From assembly GCF_001660705.2 (NCBI RefSeq), contig NZ_LYBV02000021.1:97019-161018 (forward strand): a DNA stretch of 64,000 nucleotides, in the 5' to 3' direction. A model generated the notes under the pieces. The model did no database searches, was not told the DNA's origin, and saw only the letters and a program-made list of their open reading frames with translations. Position 1 is the stretch's first letter, and each line of letters opens with the position of its first letter. Source of the stretch: Saccharicrinis aurantiacus. GTDB lineage: Bacteria > Bacteroidota > Bacteroidia > Bacteroidales > Marinilabiliaceae. Of this stretch, positions 7,672 to 16,084 are shown piece by piece. The position numbers and the translations under genes were made by a program.

Positions 7672-9894
7672 ATGAGCAAAAACTATTCGCTGATGCAAAA
7701 TAAAAAATCTATTGTTTATGCCTTTGTACTATTTGTATTTGGCTCATTACAATTATTAAAAGCACAAGAGCTTGATTTGTCCTATATGGATCCTAACTTA
7801 CCCATTGAAGAACGGGTTGAGTTACTCGTTAGTCAAATGACTTTAGAAGAAAAAATTAGTCAGATGGTAAATTCGAGTCCCGAGATACCACGCCTGAATG
7901 TAAAGAGCTACGATTGGTGGAACGAGGCTTTACACGGAATTGCACGTAATGGAAAAGCTACCATATATCCACAAGCCATTGGTTTAGGAGCAACTTTTGA
8001 TCCTGAGTTGGCAAATCGTGTAGCATCGGCAATCTCTACTGAAGCCCGTGCCAAGTATATTATTAATCAAGAAATGGGAAACCATAGCAAATATGCGGGT
8101 TTAACTTTTTGGACGCCCAATGTAAATATCTTTCGCGATCCGCGTTGGGGAAGAGGGCAAGAGACCTATGGCGAAGATCCATTTTTAATGGCTCAAATGG
8201 GCGTTGCTTTCGTGAAGGGATTGCAAGGAGATGATCCTAAGTTTCTGAAATCAGCAGGTTGTGCCAAACACTTCGCTGTTCATTCGGGTCCCGAAGCAGA
8301 CCGTCATCATTTTAATGCCGAACCCAATAAGCAAGATTTATACGAAACTTATTTACCTGCCTTCGAAGCGCTTGTAAAAGAGGCTAAAGTTGAAGGTGTT
8401 ATGTCGGCATATAATGCAGTCTATGGCGTTCCGGCCAGTGCGAGCAAACTGTTATTAAGTGATATTTTGCGCGATCAGTGGGGTTTTAATGGATACGTAA
8501 CTTCCGATTGTGGTGCCATTAGTGGTGTTTGGAATAAACTAAAATACGTAAAAACACCTGCCGAAGCTGCGGCTGTTTCTGTTAAAGCGGGTACCAATTT
8601 AAATTGTGGAGGAACTTATAAAAGCCTCAGCAAAGCAGTAGAACAAGGTTTGATTACCGAAGAAGAAATAACTGAGTCTGTTTCTCAACTATTTCGCACG
8701 CGTTATAAATTAGGTTTGATGGATGAGGATTTAGACCACCCTTATTTTAAGGTTGGGAAAGAGCATATTCATAGTGATGCCAATGTTGCCTTAGCGCGTG
8801 AGGTTGCCCAAAAATCTATTGTACTTCTAAAGAATAGTAATAACACATTGCCTTTATCAAAGGATATTAAGATTCCTTATGTAACAGGTCCTTTTGCCAA
8901 TTCTGCCGATATGTTAATTGGTAGTTATTATGGAGTAAGTCCTAACCTAGTAACAGTTCTTGAAGGGGTTGCCGATGCTGTTTCTTTAAGTAGTTCATTA
9001 AATTATCGTTCGGGAGCATTGCCATTCCAAAAAAATATTAATCCAAAAAACTGGGCCCCTAATGTGGCTGCCGAGTCGGATGTTACTATTTGTGTGGTTG
9101 GTTTAACCGCCGATTTTGAAGGAGAAGAGGTGGATGCCATTGCTTCGGGTAACATTGGTGATAAGGTTGATTTAAGATTACCACAAAATCAGATTGATTA
9201 TGTGCAGCAAATTGCCAAAGTGAAAAAAGGCCCTTTGGTGTTATTAATTGCAAGTGGTAGTCCGGTTTCCCTTGAGGGGATTGAGGAGCATTGCGATGCG
9301 ATAATGCAGATTTGGTACCCAGGTGAGCAAGGAGGAAATGCTGTGGCAGATGTTTTATTTGGAGATGTATCGCCAAGTGGACACTTACCTATTACATTCC
9401 CTAAGAATGTTGCGCAACTTCCGAGCTATGATGATTATTCAATGCAAGGCCGCACTTATAAATACATGACTGAAGAGCCGATGTTTCCATTTGGATTTGG
9501 ATTAACTTACTCAGAAACGGTTTTGAATGATTTAAAAGTAAGTACAGCCAAAATGAAGAAGAACGATGTGCTGAATATAACTATTGATGTGGCCAATACA
9601 GGCGATTACGATATTGATGAGGTAGTGCAATTGTATGTGAGTCCGGTTGAAGTAACAGGAAATATACCGCATACAAGCTTAAAGGCTTTTAAACGTATTT
9701 CTCTAAAGAAGGGCGCAACACAAAACGTAAGTTTCGAAATAGAATCAGACGACTTGAAAGTGGTAAATACCGATGGTGAAAAAGTTTGGCGTAAAGGTGC
9801 CTATAAAGTAATTGTTGGTAATGCTTCTCCTGGAGCATTAAGCGAAAGATTGGGTGCTGCTAAGCAATTAGAACAAACTATAGTATTTAAATAA
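7672..9894 (+). CDS. Glycoside hydrolase family 3 (beta-glucosidase/beta-xylosidase type), exported
   Basis: 740 residues. The start at 7672 is used; the ATG at 7693 (MQNKKSIVYAFVLFVFGS) is as good and gives a compact signal peptide ending near LLKAQ. The N-terminal (alpha/beta)8 domain carries YDWWNEALHGIAR, KHFAVHSGPE and the nucleophile region GYVTSDCGAISG (Asp about 279). The alpha/beta sandwich domain follows, then a C-terminal fibronectin-III-like domain (about 625-735). The DWWNEALHG and SDC features place it with the GH3 branch holding bacterial beta-xylosidases and broad beta-glucosidases; in a GH30/GH5 locus a beta-glucosidase that clears beta-1,6 or beta-1,3 oligosaccharides in the periplasm is the likelier job. 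It is transcribed away from the TPR/HTH regulator and ended by the hairpin at 9917-9949. Confidence 0.92.
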   Translation: MSKNYSLMQNKKSIVYAFVLFVFGSLQLLKAQELDLSYMDPNLPIEERVELLVSQMTLEEKISQMVNSSPEIPRLNVKSYDWWNEALHGIARNGKATIYPQAIGLGATFDPELANRVASAISTEARAKYIINQEMGNHSKYAGLTFWTPNVNIFRDPRWGRGQETYGEDPFLMAQMGVAFVKGLQGDDPKFLKSAGCAKHFAVHSGPEADRHHFNAEPNKQDLYETYLPAFEALVKEAKVEGVMSAYNAVYGVPASASKLLLSDILRDQWGFNGYVTSDCGAISGVWNKLKYVKTPAEAAAVSVKAGTNLNCGGTYKSLSKAVEQGLITEEEITESVSQLFRTRYKLGLMDEDLDHPYFKVGKEHIHSDANVALAREVAQKSIVLLKNSNNTLPLSKDIKIPYVTGPFANSADMLIGSYYGVSPNLVTVLEGVADAVSLSSSLNYRSGALPFQKNINPKNWAPNVAAESDVTICVVGLTADFEGEEVDAIASGNIGDKVDLRLPQNQIDYVQQIAKVKKGPLVLLIASGSPVSLEGIEEHCDAIMQIWYPGEQGGNAVADVLFGDVSPSGHLPITFPKNVAQLPSYDDYSMQGRTYKYMTEEPMFPFGFGLTYSETVLNDLKVSTAKMKKNDVLNITIDVANTGDYDIDEVVQLYVSPVEVTGNIPHTSLKAFKRISLKKGATQNVSFEIESDDLKVVNTDGEKVWRKGAYKVIVGNASPGALSERLGAAKQLEQTIVFK

Positions 9895-9916
9895 CGGTTC
9901 AAAATTTTTGCACAAA

Positions 9917-9949
9917 AAAAGGGATGTAACCGTTGTTGCATCCCTTTTT
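9917..9949 (+). terminator. Rho-independent terminator after the GH3 gene
   Basis: Stem AAAGGGATG(T)AAC / GTTGCATCCCTTT with a 4-base loop, followed by T's, 20 bases after the GH3 stop codon. Confidence 0.8.
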
Positions 9950-10143
9950 CTTAACCTAAACCCTAATCTATGAAAAAAAACTTCTTATGTCTGTTTAAAG
10001 CGGATTTCTTAAAAATTGGAACGCTTTAGAAGCGTTCCAATCTTATAACCTAAACCCTAACCTAATCTATGAAAAACTCTCTTGCTCTTCGATATGGAAT
10101 ATTGCAAAGCGTGTGCCATAAAATTAAGTACAAGTTGTTTTAA
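9950..10143 (+). repeat. Two tandem leader-like units with short open frames, possible remnant of a susC start
   Basis: AACCTAAACCCTAATCTATG at about 9953-9972 is repeated, with a CCTAA insertion, at about 10047-10071. Each ATG is followed by a short frame: 9970-10029 encodes MKKNFLCLFKADFLKIGTL and stops; 10069-10143 encodes 24 residues. The stop codon TAG of the first lies exactly in the loop of a perfect 12-bp hairpin (10015-10041, ATTGGAACGCTT / AAGCGTTCCAAT). CCTAAACCCTAA-type leaders followed by ATGAAAAA look to me like the start of susC-type genes, so these may be scars of a lost gene, or a translated leader. No full-length gene follows. Low certainty. Confidence 0.4.
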
Positions 10144-10187
10144 CTCCAATTAACATTTGATCTAATTTTCTAGGGTTATTTCAGTAT

Positions 10188-13070
10188 TTATTTCTTGATA
10201 AATTTAAATAAGTACGCCTCTCCGTTATAAGTAAATCTCAGGATATAAATGCCATTTTGTAAAGAGCTCAGATCAATGCTATTACCAAAATGCTGAGCAA
10301 CCTTATTTCCAGTTAAATTGTAAACTTCAAGTTGAGTTACTTCAGATAATCCTTTTATGTTAATCCTATCTGTAGCAGGATTTGGATAAATTTCAAAGTT
10401 AGGATGTTCTATTATTTGTGCCGATGTAGATATTGCACCATTTTTTAGTCCACTTGGTATAATCTTCATCCAATTAAAATTAAAGCCAGATTTTGTTACG
10501 GCTATTGCTAATTCTAAATTACCAGCATTTAATGTAACATCATGAGAAACGCTTGTCCAGCTTTGCCAATTACCCGTTTTAGGAACGGAGATTGTTCCAA
10601 AAACCGTTCCTCCACCAAATTCTTCAAGCTGAAACTCAGCTCCGCCGTTTTCACTAGCCACTCTATATTCAATGGTATAGATACCTTTGCTTGGTATGTT
10701 AACATGGTATCCCATCCAGTCACTATTATCAATCCATCCAACATTTAGCCCACCTCCAATATCACTAGTGTTTTCTGTTTGAATACCTGACATCTCAAAA
10801 TAATCTTCGGCTTCAATTAATATTGAACCTTGATCAGTTGGTTTTTCAACAACCGTTATTATGCAATTGGCATATATATCTTCAACACTGGCTTTAATAG
10901 TGTATGTTCCGATTTCCTCTCCCACGAATAAGCCATCAGAACTGATGTTGCCATTCGCAAGTTCCCATATTTCTGAAACTGCAATTTCATTGCCGTTTTG
11001 ATCATATCCTTTTGCTTCCAACTGAATGCTTTCTCCAAGGTAGATTGTGCTTTCTAATGGTTCTATTGTCAGACTATTGAGATAAGGTGGCTGATCTTTT
11101 GAGATGTTAAGCTTATCAAAATTTAATGCGCCATTAAAAACCAAGCGAATAACCTGGATACCGGCATTTAGATTTATTGTTTTGCTTTTAGTTTCCCACG
11201 CATCCCAGGCTCCAGTATTCGGAATATCCATTGTTGTTATGGTGTTTTCGTTTATTTGCAATTGAATTTCTCCAGTTTCTTCAGGACTAGCAACAGTATA
11301 TTCTATCTTATAGGTGTTGGTACTTTGCACATTCACCGTGTATTCAAGCCATTCGCCACTTTCTATCCAACCAATTGCATAGGATCCGTTATATCCTTCC
11401 GTTATATCCACATTCTCATCCCTATAGTCAATTCCATGGTTGTGGTCTGATAACTCATAATAAGCAGAACATCCAATATCAAAGTTCTCGCCTTCAATTA
11501 GACCTGGAATTTGTGCAGGACTGCCTAAGTATGGGCTTTGGTTTCCAGAGCATATTGTTTTGGCATTTGTTGTAACATCAGAACTTGTGCAGTCTGAGTT
11601 AAATGAGACTAAGGTAAACGTATAGTTGGTGGACTCGCTTAAATTTGAGAAAGTGTATGTTGTTATATCTTGCTCAAGCTCCACATTTTCTCCGTTAGAA
11701 CAAGTAATAATATAACCATCTTCATCACTTGCATCTTTCCATGTTAGGCTAATAGAAGTAGCAGATATGTCACTTGCTGTGAATGTGCTAGGTACATCAA
11801 TTGTACAAGGAGGAGTGCTAGGTTTCACCGCATCGTAAAAAGATTGATCCCAAATTAAGCCATGTGATCCATTTGCAATATTATTATTGCAAAAATCAAT
11901 CATGTTGTTATAAAGATCAGCAGGTCCTTCCGAATTTGAATTGATTGCATTTTTAAGTTCCTCATAGGCACTGTTTGGTTCAATGGTCCATAGGCACTTA
12001 TCGTGAGACATTTTTTTAAATGACCATGGGAAGTAATCTACATTATTGTTCACACACCAATCGGTCATGTTTCTGAGGTTGTGCATATCGCTTTCTCCAT
12101 ATTCGCCTAAAATTAAAGGTACGTTTAGGCTATTGCACAAGCTTAATCGGCTATCTAATTGAGATACATCTGTAGAATAATGGTGTGTTTGATATACCAT
12201 ATTGTCATCCCATCTTGTTGAAATACCTGATGTACTTTGTACTTGTGTATTATTCCAATCTAATTTAGCCATATCGGAACCCCACCAGCTACCTTCAGCA
12301 ACAATAACGTGGTTGTTATCAACTTCTCTAATTGCATTTCTCATGCTAACCATTGAGGCTAATAGCTCAAATTCTCGTCCAGGTTGAGGAACAGGTTCGT
12401 TTATTAAATCGTAACCCCATATTATGGGTTCATCGCTATAGTAACTTGCTATGTGTTTCCATACCTTGCTTGCGATTTGCACATTATCATCGTCCCAAAA
12501 CTTTACCGTTTCTCTTGGTTGACTAGCATTAGAGTTAATATTATCAGCATGGTCGCCAGGATTCTGATAGCCGGGCGCTGCGTGCATATCTAATAAAATA
12601 TAAATATTATATTTTTTGCAGTATTGAATGAGGCGATCAAAGTATTGAAAGCCATCATTTTTTACAGTTGTTCCATCCCAGAATAAATTATAATGAAAAG
12701 GAACTCTTACAGAGTTAAACCCAAGGGAAGATAAATCTGCAATGGCTTGCTCAGTTACATAATTCATGCGCCATTGATGTTCAAATTCTTTGGCTTTATC
12801 CATATCGTTACCAAATGCGGTTGATAAGTTATTTAAAAACTGTGTGTGGGTTCTATAATTGAAATCACCCATCATTAAGTACCCTTCCCATAGTAGCCAG
12901 TTGCCTAGGTTCATTCCGTTAAAGTAGATATCATTTTCATTGGCGTCAACAATCTTAGTACCGTTGGTATGAATATACTGAGCCTTTATGTTAGCATTTA
13001 GGCATAAGAGTAACAATGACAACAATAGAATGTGGCCTTTTTTAAGTAGTGTTTTTTTGTTTTTTTTCAT
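10188..13070 (-). CDS. Multidomain glycoside hydrolase family 5 with two CBM6 modules and type IX secretion sorting domain
   Basis: 960 residues. Signal peptide 1-30; GH5 catalytic barrel at about 40-375, with NGMNLGNWLLWEGYLM at its start, acid/base Glu about 225 in DLINEP and nucleophile Glu about 323 in LILGEYGES; fibronectin-III-like domain about 425-505; CBM6 about 523-657; Ig-like domain about 663-742; second CBM6 about 748-872; type A T9SS C-terminal domain about 890-960 (YPNPATDRINIKG ... LQNGIYILRF). The sorting domain predicts secretion across the outer membrane and attachment to the surface. GH5 subfamily cannot be settled by eye; the GMNLGNWL start recalls GH5 glucanases such as exo-beta-1,3-glucanases. 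It is divergent from the SusR-like gene, and in this locus an endo- or exo-acting beta-glucanase is expected. Confidence 0.9.
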   Translation of the reverse strand: MKKNKKTLLKKGHILLLSLLLLCLNANIKAQYIHTNGTKIVDANENDIYFNGMNLGNWLLWEGYLMMGDFNYRTHTQFLNNLSTAFGNDMDKAKEFEHQWRMNYVTEQAIADLSSLGFNSVRVPFHYNLFWDGTTVKNDGFQYFDRLIQYCKKYNIYILLDMHAAPGYQNPGDHADNINSNASQPRETVKFWDDDNVQIASKVWKHIASYYSDEPIIWGYDLINEPVPQPGREFELLASMVSMRNAIREVDNNHVIVAEGSWWGSDMAKLDWNNTQVQSTSGISTRWDDNMVYQTHHYSTDVSQLDSRLSLCNSLNVPLILGEYGESDMHNLRNMTDWCVNNNVDYFPWSFKKMSHDKCLWTIEPNSAYEELKNAINSNSEGPADLYNNMIDFCNNNIANGSHGLIWDQSFYDAVKPSTPPCTIDVPSTFTASDISATSISLTWKDASDEDGYIITCSNGENVELEQDITTYTFSNLSESTNYTFTLVSFNSDCTSSDVTTNAKTICSGNQSPYLGSPAQIPGLIEGENFDIGCSAYYELSDHNHGIDYRDENVDITEGYNGSYAIGWIESGEWLEYTVNVQSTNTYKIEYTVASPEETGEIQLQINENTITTMDIPNTGAWDAWETKSKTINLNAGIQVIRLVFNGALNFDKLNISKDQPPYLNSLTIEPLESTIYLGESIQLEAKGYDQNGNEIAVSEIWELANGNISSDGLFVGEEIGTYTIKASVEDIYANCIITVVEKPTDQGSILIEAEDYFEMSGIQTENTSDIGGGLNVGWIDNSDWMGYHVNIPSKGIYTIEYRVASENGGAEFQLEEFGGGTVFGTISVPKTGNWQSWTSVSHDVTLNAGNLELAIAVTKSGFNFNWMKIIPSGLKNGAISTSAQIIEHPNFEIYPNPATDRINIKGLSEVTQLEVYNLTGNKVAQHFGNSIDLSSLQNGIYILRFTYNGEAYLFKFIKK

Positions 13071-13469
13071 AGTGATTTTATTATTAATTAATAATGCCAG
13101 TCAATTAGTAACTGGTAGTAGATAGTATTATAGTAAAAGGGACTAGTTACTCGTAGTTATCAGTAGGTTAACGATTATTAACAAATCTATTGATACAGTT
13201 AGCTGAATAAAAACTTAGGGAACAATAAAGTGGATGATAGTTTGTTTTTTATGGGGATAAGGCGTTGTTAAAGAGTGCTTAAGGAGATTGTGTTGTTTTA
13301 AATAAAGTGGATTGAATGTTTAAATAGTATCTATATTTATTCAATTATATTAATACCTAAGATTAAAATTTAAAATATTTAGTTTTATTTGTTTTAGAAT
13401 CATCTCTAGTTAAGAACTGCCTGTCGTTTTTATCATTCTTAAAATGGACTTTAACGTTATTAAGTTGTT
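13071..13469. promoter_or_regulatory. Divergent promoter region between GH5 and the SusR-like regulator gene
   Basis: This 399-base AT-rich stretch has no gene. It must hold promoters for both flanking genes, but I see no full TTTG/TAnnTTTG pair. Two inverted motifs stand out: AGTAACT with AGTTACT around 13108-13150, and GTTAAC (13167-13172) with TTAAC (13178-13182). Related TTAAC/GTTAA runs occur again after the regulator gene at 15132-15166, so they are candidate operators. Confidence 0.4.
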
Positions 13470-15128
13470 ATGAAAAATATCTATACACTAATTGTATTTC
13501 TGTTTACGCCATTTATCCTTAATGCATCAGAGTTAGATTCACTTATGAATGTGTTGCAAACAGACATCAATAAGAGACCAGCGTATGACGCACAAAAGGA
13601 AAATCGTTTAGAAAATTTTACTAAGCTTATTAAAGAAAGAAACTTACAAGGCGAAGAGTTATTTTATATAAATAATCAGTTGATTAAAGAATATGAAGCA
13701 TACTCTTACGATTCAACACAGCATTATATCAAGAAAAACCTTCAATTGGCTGAATCGATTAACAGTTCTAAATTAATTGACTATTCGCGTTTGCGTTTGA
13801 CTAATATTTTGGCAAGTTCTGGGCGATATTACGAGGCGATAGAAATGCTTAATAAAGTAAATGCAGCTAATTTTGAGGATGAGCAATTAATAGACTATTA
13901 TCAAGATAACATTAAGATATTCACGGATCTTAGTGTATATAGCCCACTAAATGATAACTATCAAAAGTATGCTGCAATTGCCCAAAACTATACAGACTCA
14001 CTTATTCCTTTATTAGGTAGTGATTCAGAAGAATTGCTGTCGATTAAAGAAAAGGAATACCGCGATAAAAGGGAGTTAGAAAAGTGTATGCAAATTAATG
14101 ATATTCGTTTATCGAAGGCTAAAATGGGCAGTAGGAGATACTCCTTAATAACCTTTGAGCGTTCTTTAATCTATCAGTTGCAAAATAATACTGCGCAAAG
14201 AAAAAAGTATTTAATACTTTCTGCCATATCAGATATCAGATCGGCCATTAAAGACAATGCATCGCTTACCGAGTTAGCCTTGATTTTACACAAAGAGGGG
14301 GAAGTTGAATTGGCTTATAACTTTATAAAAGTAGCATACGATGATGCATCCTTTTATAATTCGAGGCTGCGTTTTACCCTTATTTCTAATATTCTACCTG
14401 TAATTAATCAGGCCTACTATATTAGGGGAGAAGAACAACGAGCCAAAATGCAAAATTTCTTAATCATCATTAGTTTCCTGTCGCTACTTTTTATACTCTC
14501 GCTATTTATAGGTTATCTTCAGTTGCGTACGCTTCGTAAGGCGCAGGCAAAGCAACATGAATCTAATCTTTATCAAAAGCAATTAAATAAAGATTTACAG
14601 CAAATTAATATACAGTTACAAGAAGTGAATGATGATTTAAAGGAAGCAAACCTTGTTAAGGAATATTATATAGCAAACTTTCTTACCATTTGCTCTAACT
14701 ATATTGATAAGCTCGATAGCTACAACAAAAATGTATACAAGCAAATTACAAATCAAAAGGTTCAAGCCTTATTAGCTTCTTCAAAATCTAATAAATTACT
14801 AGCTGCAGAGGTAAAAGAGTTTTACCATAATTTCGACAGTACATTTTTACATATATTTCCGCACTTTGTTGAAGCGATTAATGCCTTGCTCAATGATGAA
14901 GATCAAATTATACTAAAGAATAAAGAAGCCTTAACAACTGAATTAAGGGTTTTTGCTCTAATTCGATTAGGGATTAAGGATAGCTCTCGTATAGCAAAGT
15001 TACTTCGCTACTCTGTAAATACCATTTACAACTACAGGGCAAAGCTCAAAAATATGGCTAAAGGCGATCGAGATTCATTTGAAGAAATGGTAATGAAAAT
15101 TGATGCAACCCATGTGTCAATGGATTAA
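13470..15128 (+). CDS. SusR-like membrane regulator (DUF6377-type, TPR-like sensor with C-terminal HTH)
   Basis: 552 residues, close to the length of SusR. Signal/anchor at 1-19, periplasmic helical region about 30-325, transmembrane segment about 329-349, coiled coil about 355-400, cytoplasmic domain and HTH about 490-526 (LRVFALIRLGIKDSSRIAKL ... YSVNTIYNYRAKLKNMA). SusR and its relatives activate PUL genes when they bind an oligosaccharide in the periplasm. Its place directly before the small secreted protein and SusC strongly suggests it is the PUL activator. No stem-loop terminator is seen behind it; the 208-base gap to the next gene's chosen ATG (250 bases) carries a possible -7 element TATTTTTG at 15198-15205. 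Confidence 0.85.
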   Translation: MKNIYTLIVFLFTPFILNASELDSLMNVLQTDINKRPAYDAQKENRLENFTKLIKERNLQGEELFYINNQLIKEYEAYSYDSTQHYIKKNLQLAESINSSKLIDYSRLRLTNILASSGRYYEAIEMLNKVNAANFEDEQLIDYYQDNIKIFTDLSVYSPLNDNYQKYAAIAQNYTDSLIPLLGSDSEELLSIKEKEYRDKRELEKCMQINDIRLSKAKMGSRRYSLITFERSLIYQLQNNTAQRKKYLILSAISDIRSAIKDNASLTELALILHKEGEVELAYNFIKVAYDDASFYNSRLRFTLISNILPVINQAYYIRGEEQRAKMQNFLIIISFLSLLFILSLFIGYLQLRTLRKAQAKQHESNLYQKQLNKDLQQINIQLQEVNDDLKEANLVKEYYIANFLTICSNYIDKLDSYNKNVYKQITNQKVQALLASSKSNKLLAAEVKEFYHNFDSTFLHIFPHFVEAINALLNDEDQIILKNKEALTTELRVFALIRLGIKDSSRIAKLLRYSVNTIYNYRAKLKNMAKGDRDSFEEMVMKIDATHVSMD

Positions 15129-15378
15129 AAATTAACAATTCTGTTAATATCTGTTAACTAATTAACTCATTTATAGTCCACTTTTTTAGAATAGGCTTAT
15201 TTTTGTAATCGCCTGTATATTAGTGGTTATTAGTATTTGGGTGTTTGTATTTATCCACTTTTTGAGTCCCTAGCTTCGCAATTCCTCTTTTTTTCAATTC
15301 TCTTTACATTCCAAAGATTGATAGGTTAAATCATCTATGTATGCATTGTATATGCATCTGGAATTAAAAGAAAATGAA

Positions 15379-16050
15379 ATGAAAAAACTACTACTAGGTC
15401 TGATGATGATGATATGCATCGTAACTGCAAATGCACAATATAACGTTACGCTAAAAGTGATCGATAATCAAGCAGGAGCTTTAACTAATAATGTGGATGA
15501 CAATAACGAAACGAATGTGTTTTGTTGGGCTGGAAATGATGATGGTACTTTATATGATGGAGATTGGTGGTACCCAATGTATACTGGAGAGTTAGGTAGA
15601 GATAATGGGTCATTATTAAAAGAAGATGGAGTATGGACTTGGCAATGTACATTTCATAATGTTGCTCCAGGTGATTACAGTTGGAACCCACATATGAAAA
15701 CAATTGGTTGGCAAGCCATTAATACACTTTATTATTATGCTGATGATGCAAACCTTTCTTTCACAGTAGCCAGCGATGGCTCTATTAGTGGTAATACAAC
15801 ACTATCTCTTCCTTTAACTTCTACTCAGGTAAGTACAAAAACTTCAGAGCAGTATAAGGTTTACGCAAATAACAAGCGAATTATGGTTGCTGGCATAACA
15901 GATATGACACAAGTATTGGTGTATAACATGGCAGGAACATTAGTTAATAAGGTAACAACAGCAGATACAAAATATGCAGTGGAAGTAGATGAGCCAGGTT
16001 TGTATTTGGTGATAATAGATGGATCTACATTTAAGGTGAGTGTTAATTAG
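15379..16050 (+). CDS. Small secreted protein with type IX-like C-terminal domain, first gene of the susCDE operon
   Basis: 223 residues from the ATG at 15379 (MKKLLLGLMMMICIVTANAQ, signal peptide); the in-frame ATG at 15337 would put 14 charged residues before the signal. The mature N-terminal domain (about 20-150) is rich in Trp/Tyr/Asp (FCWAGNDDG, GDWWYPMYTGEL, VWTWQCTFHNVAPGDYSW), suggesting a beta-sandwich carbohydrate-binding fold. The last 60 residues (YNMAGTLVNKV ... EPGLYLVIIDG) resemble the type A T9SS sorting domain, though they are short. It is 34 bases before susC, so it is probably co-transcribed and a surface glucan-binding protein. I do not recognise a named family for the N-terminal domain. 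Confidence 0.7.
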   Translation: MKKLLLGLMMMICIVTANAQYNVTLKVIDNQAGALTNNVDDNNETNVFCWAGNDDGTLYDGDWWYPMYTGELGRDNGSLLKEDGVWTWQCTFHNVAPGDYSWNPHMKTIGWQAINTLYYYADDANLSFTVASDGSISGNTTLSLPLTSTQVSTKTSEQYKVYANNKRIMVAGITDMTQVLVYNMAGTLVNKVTTADTKYAVEVDEPGLYLVIIDGSTFKVSVN

Positions 16051-16084
16051 TCTATAGTATTAAATATCTAAATATTTATTTTTT

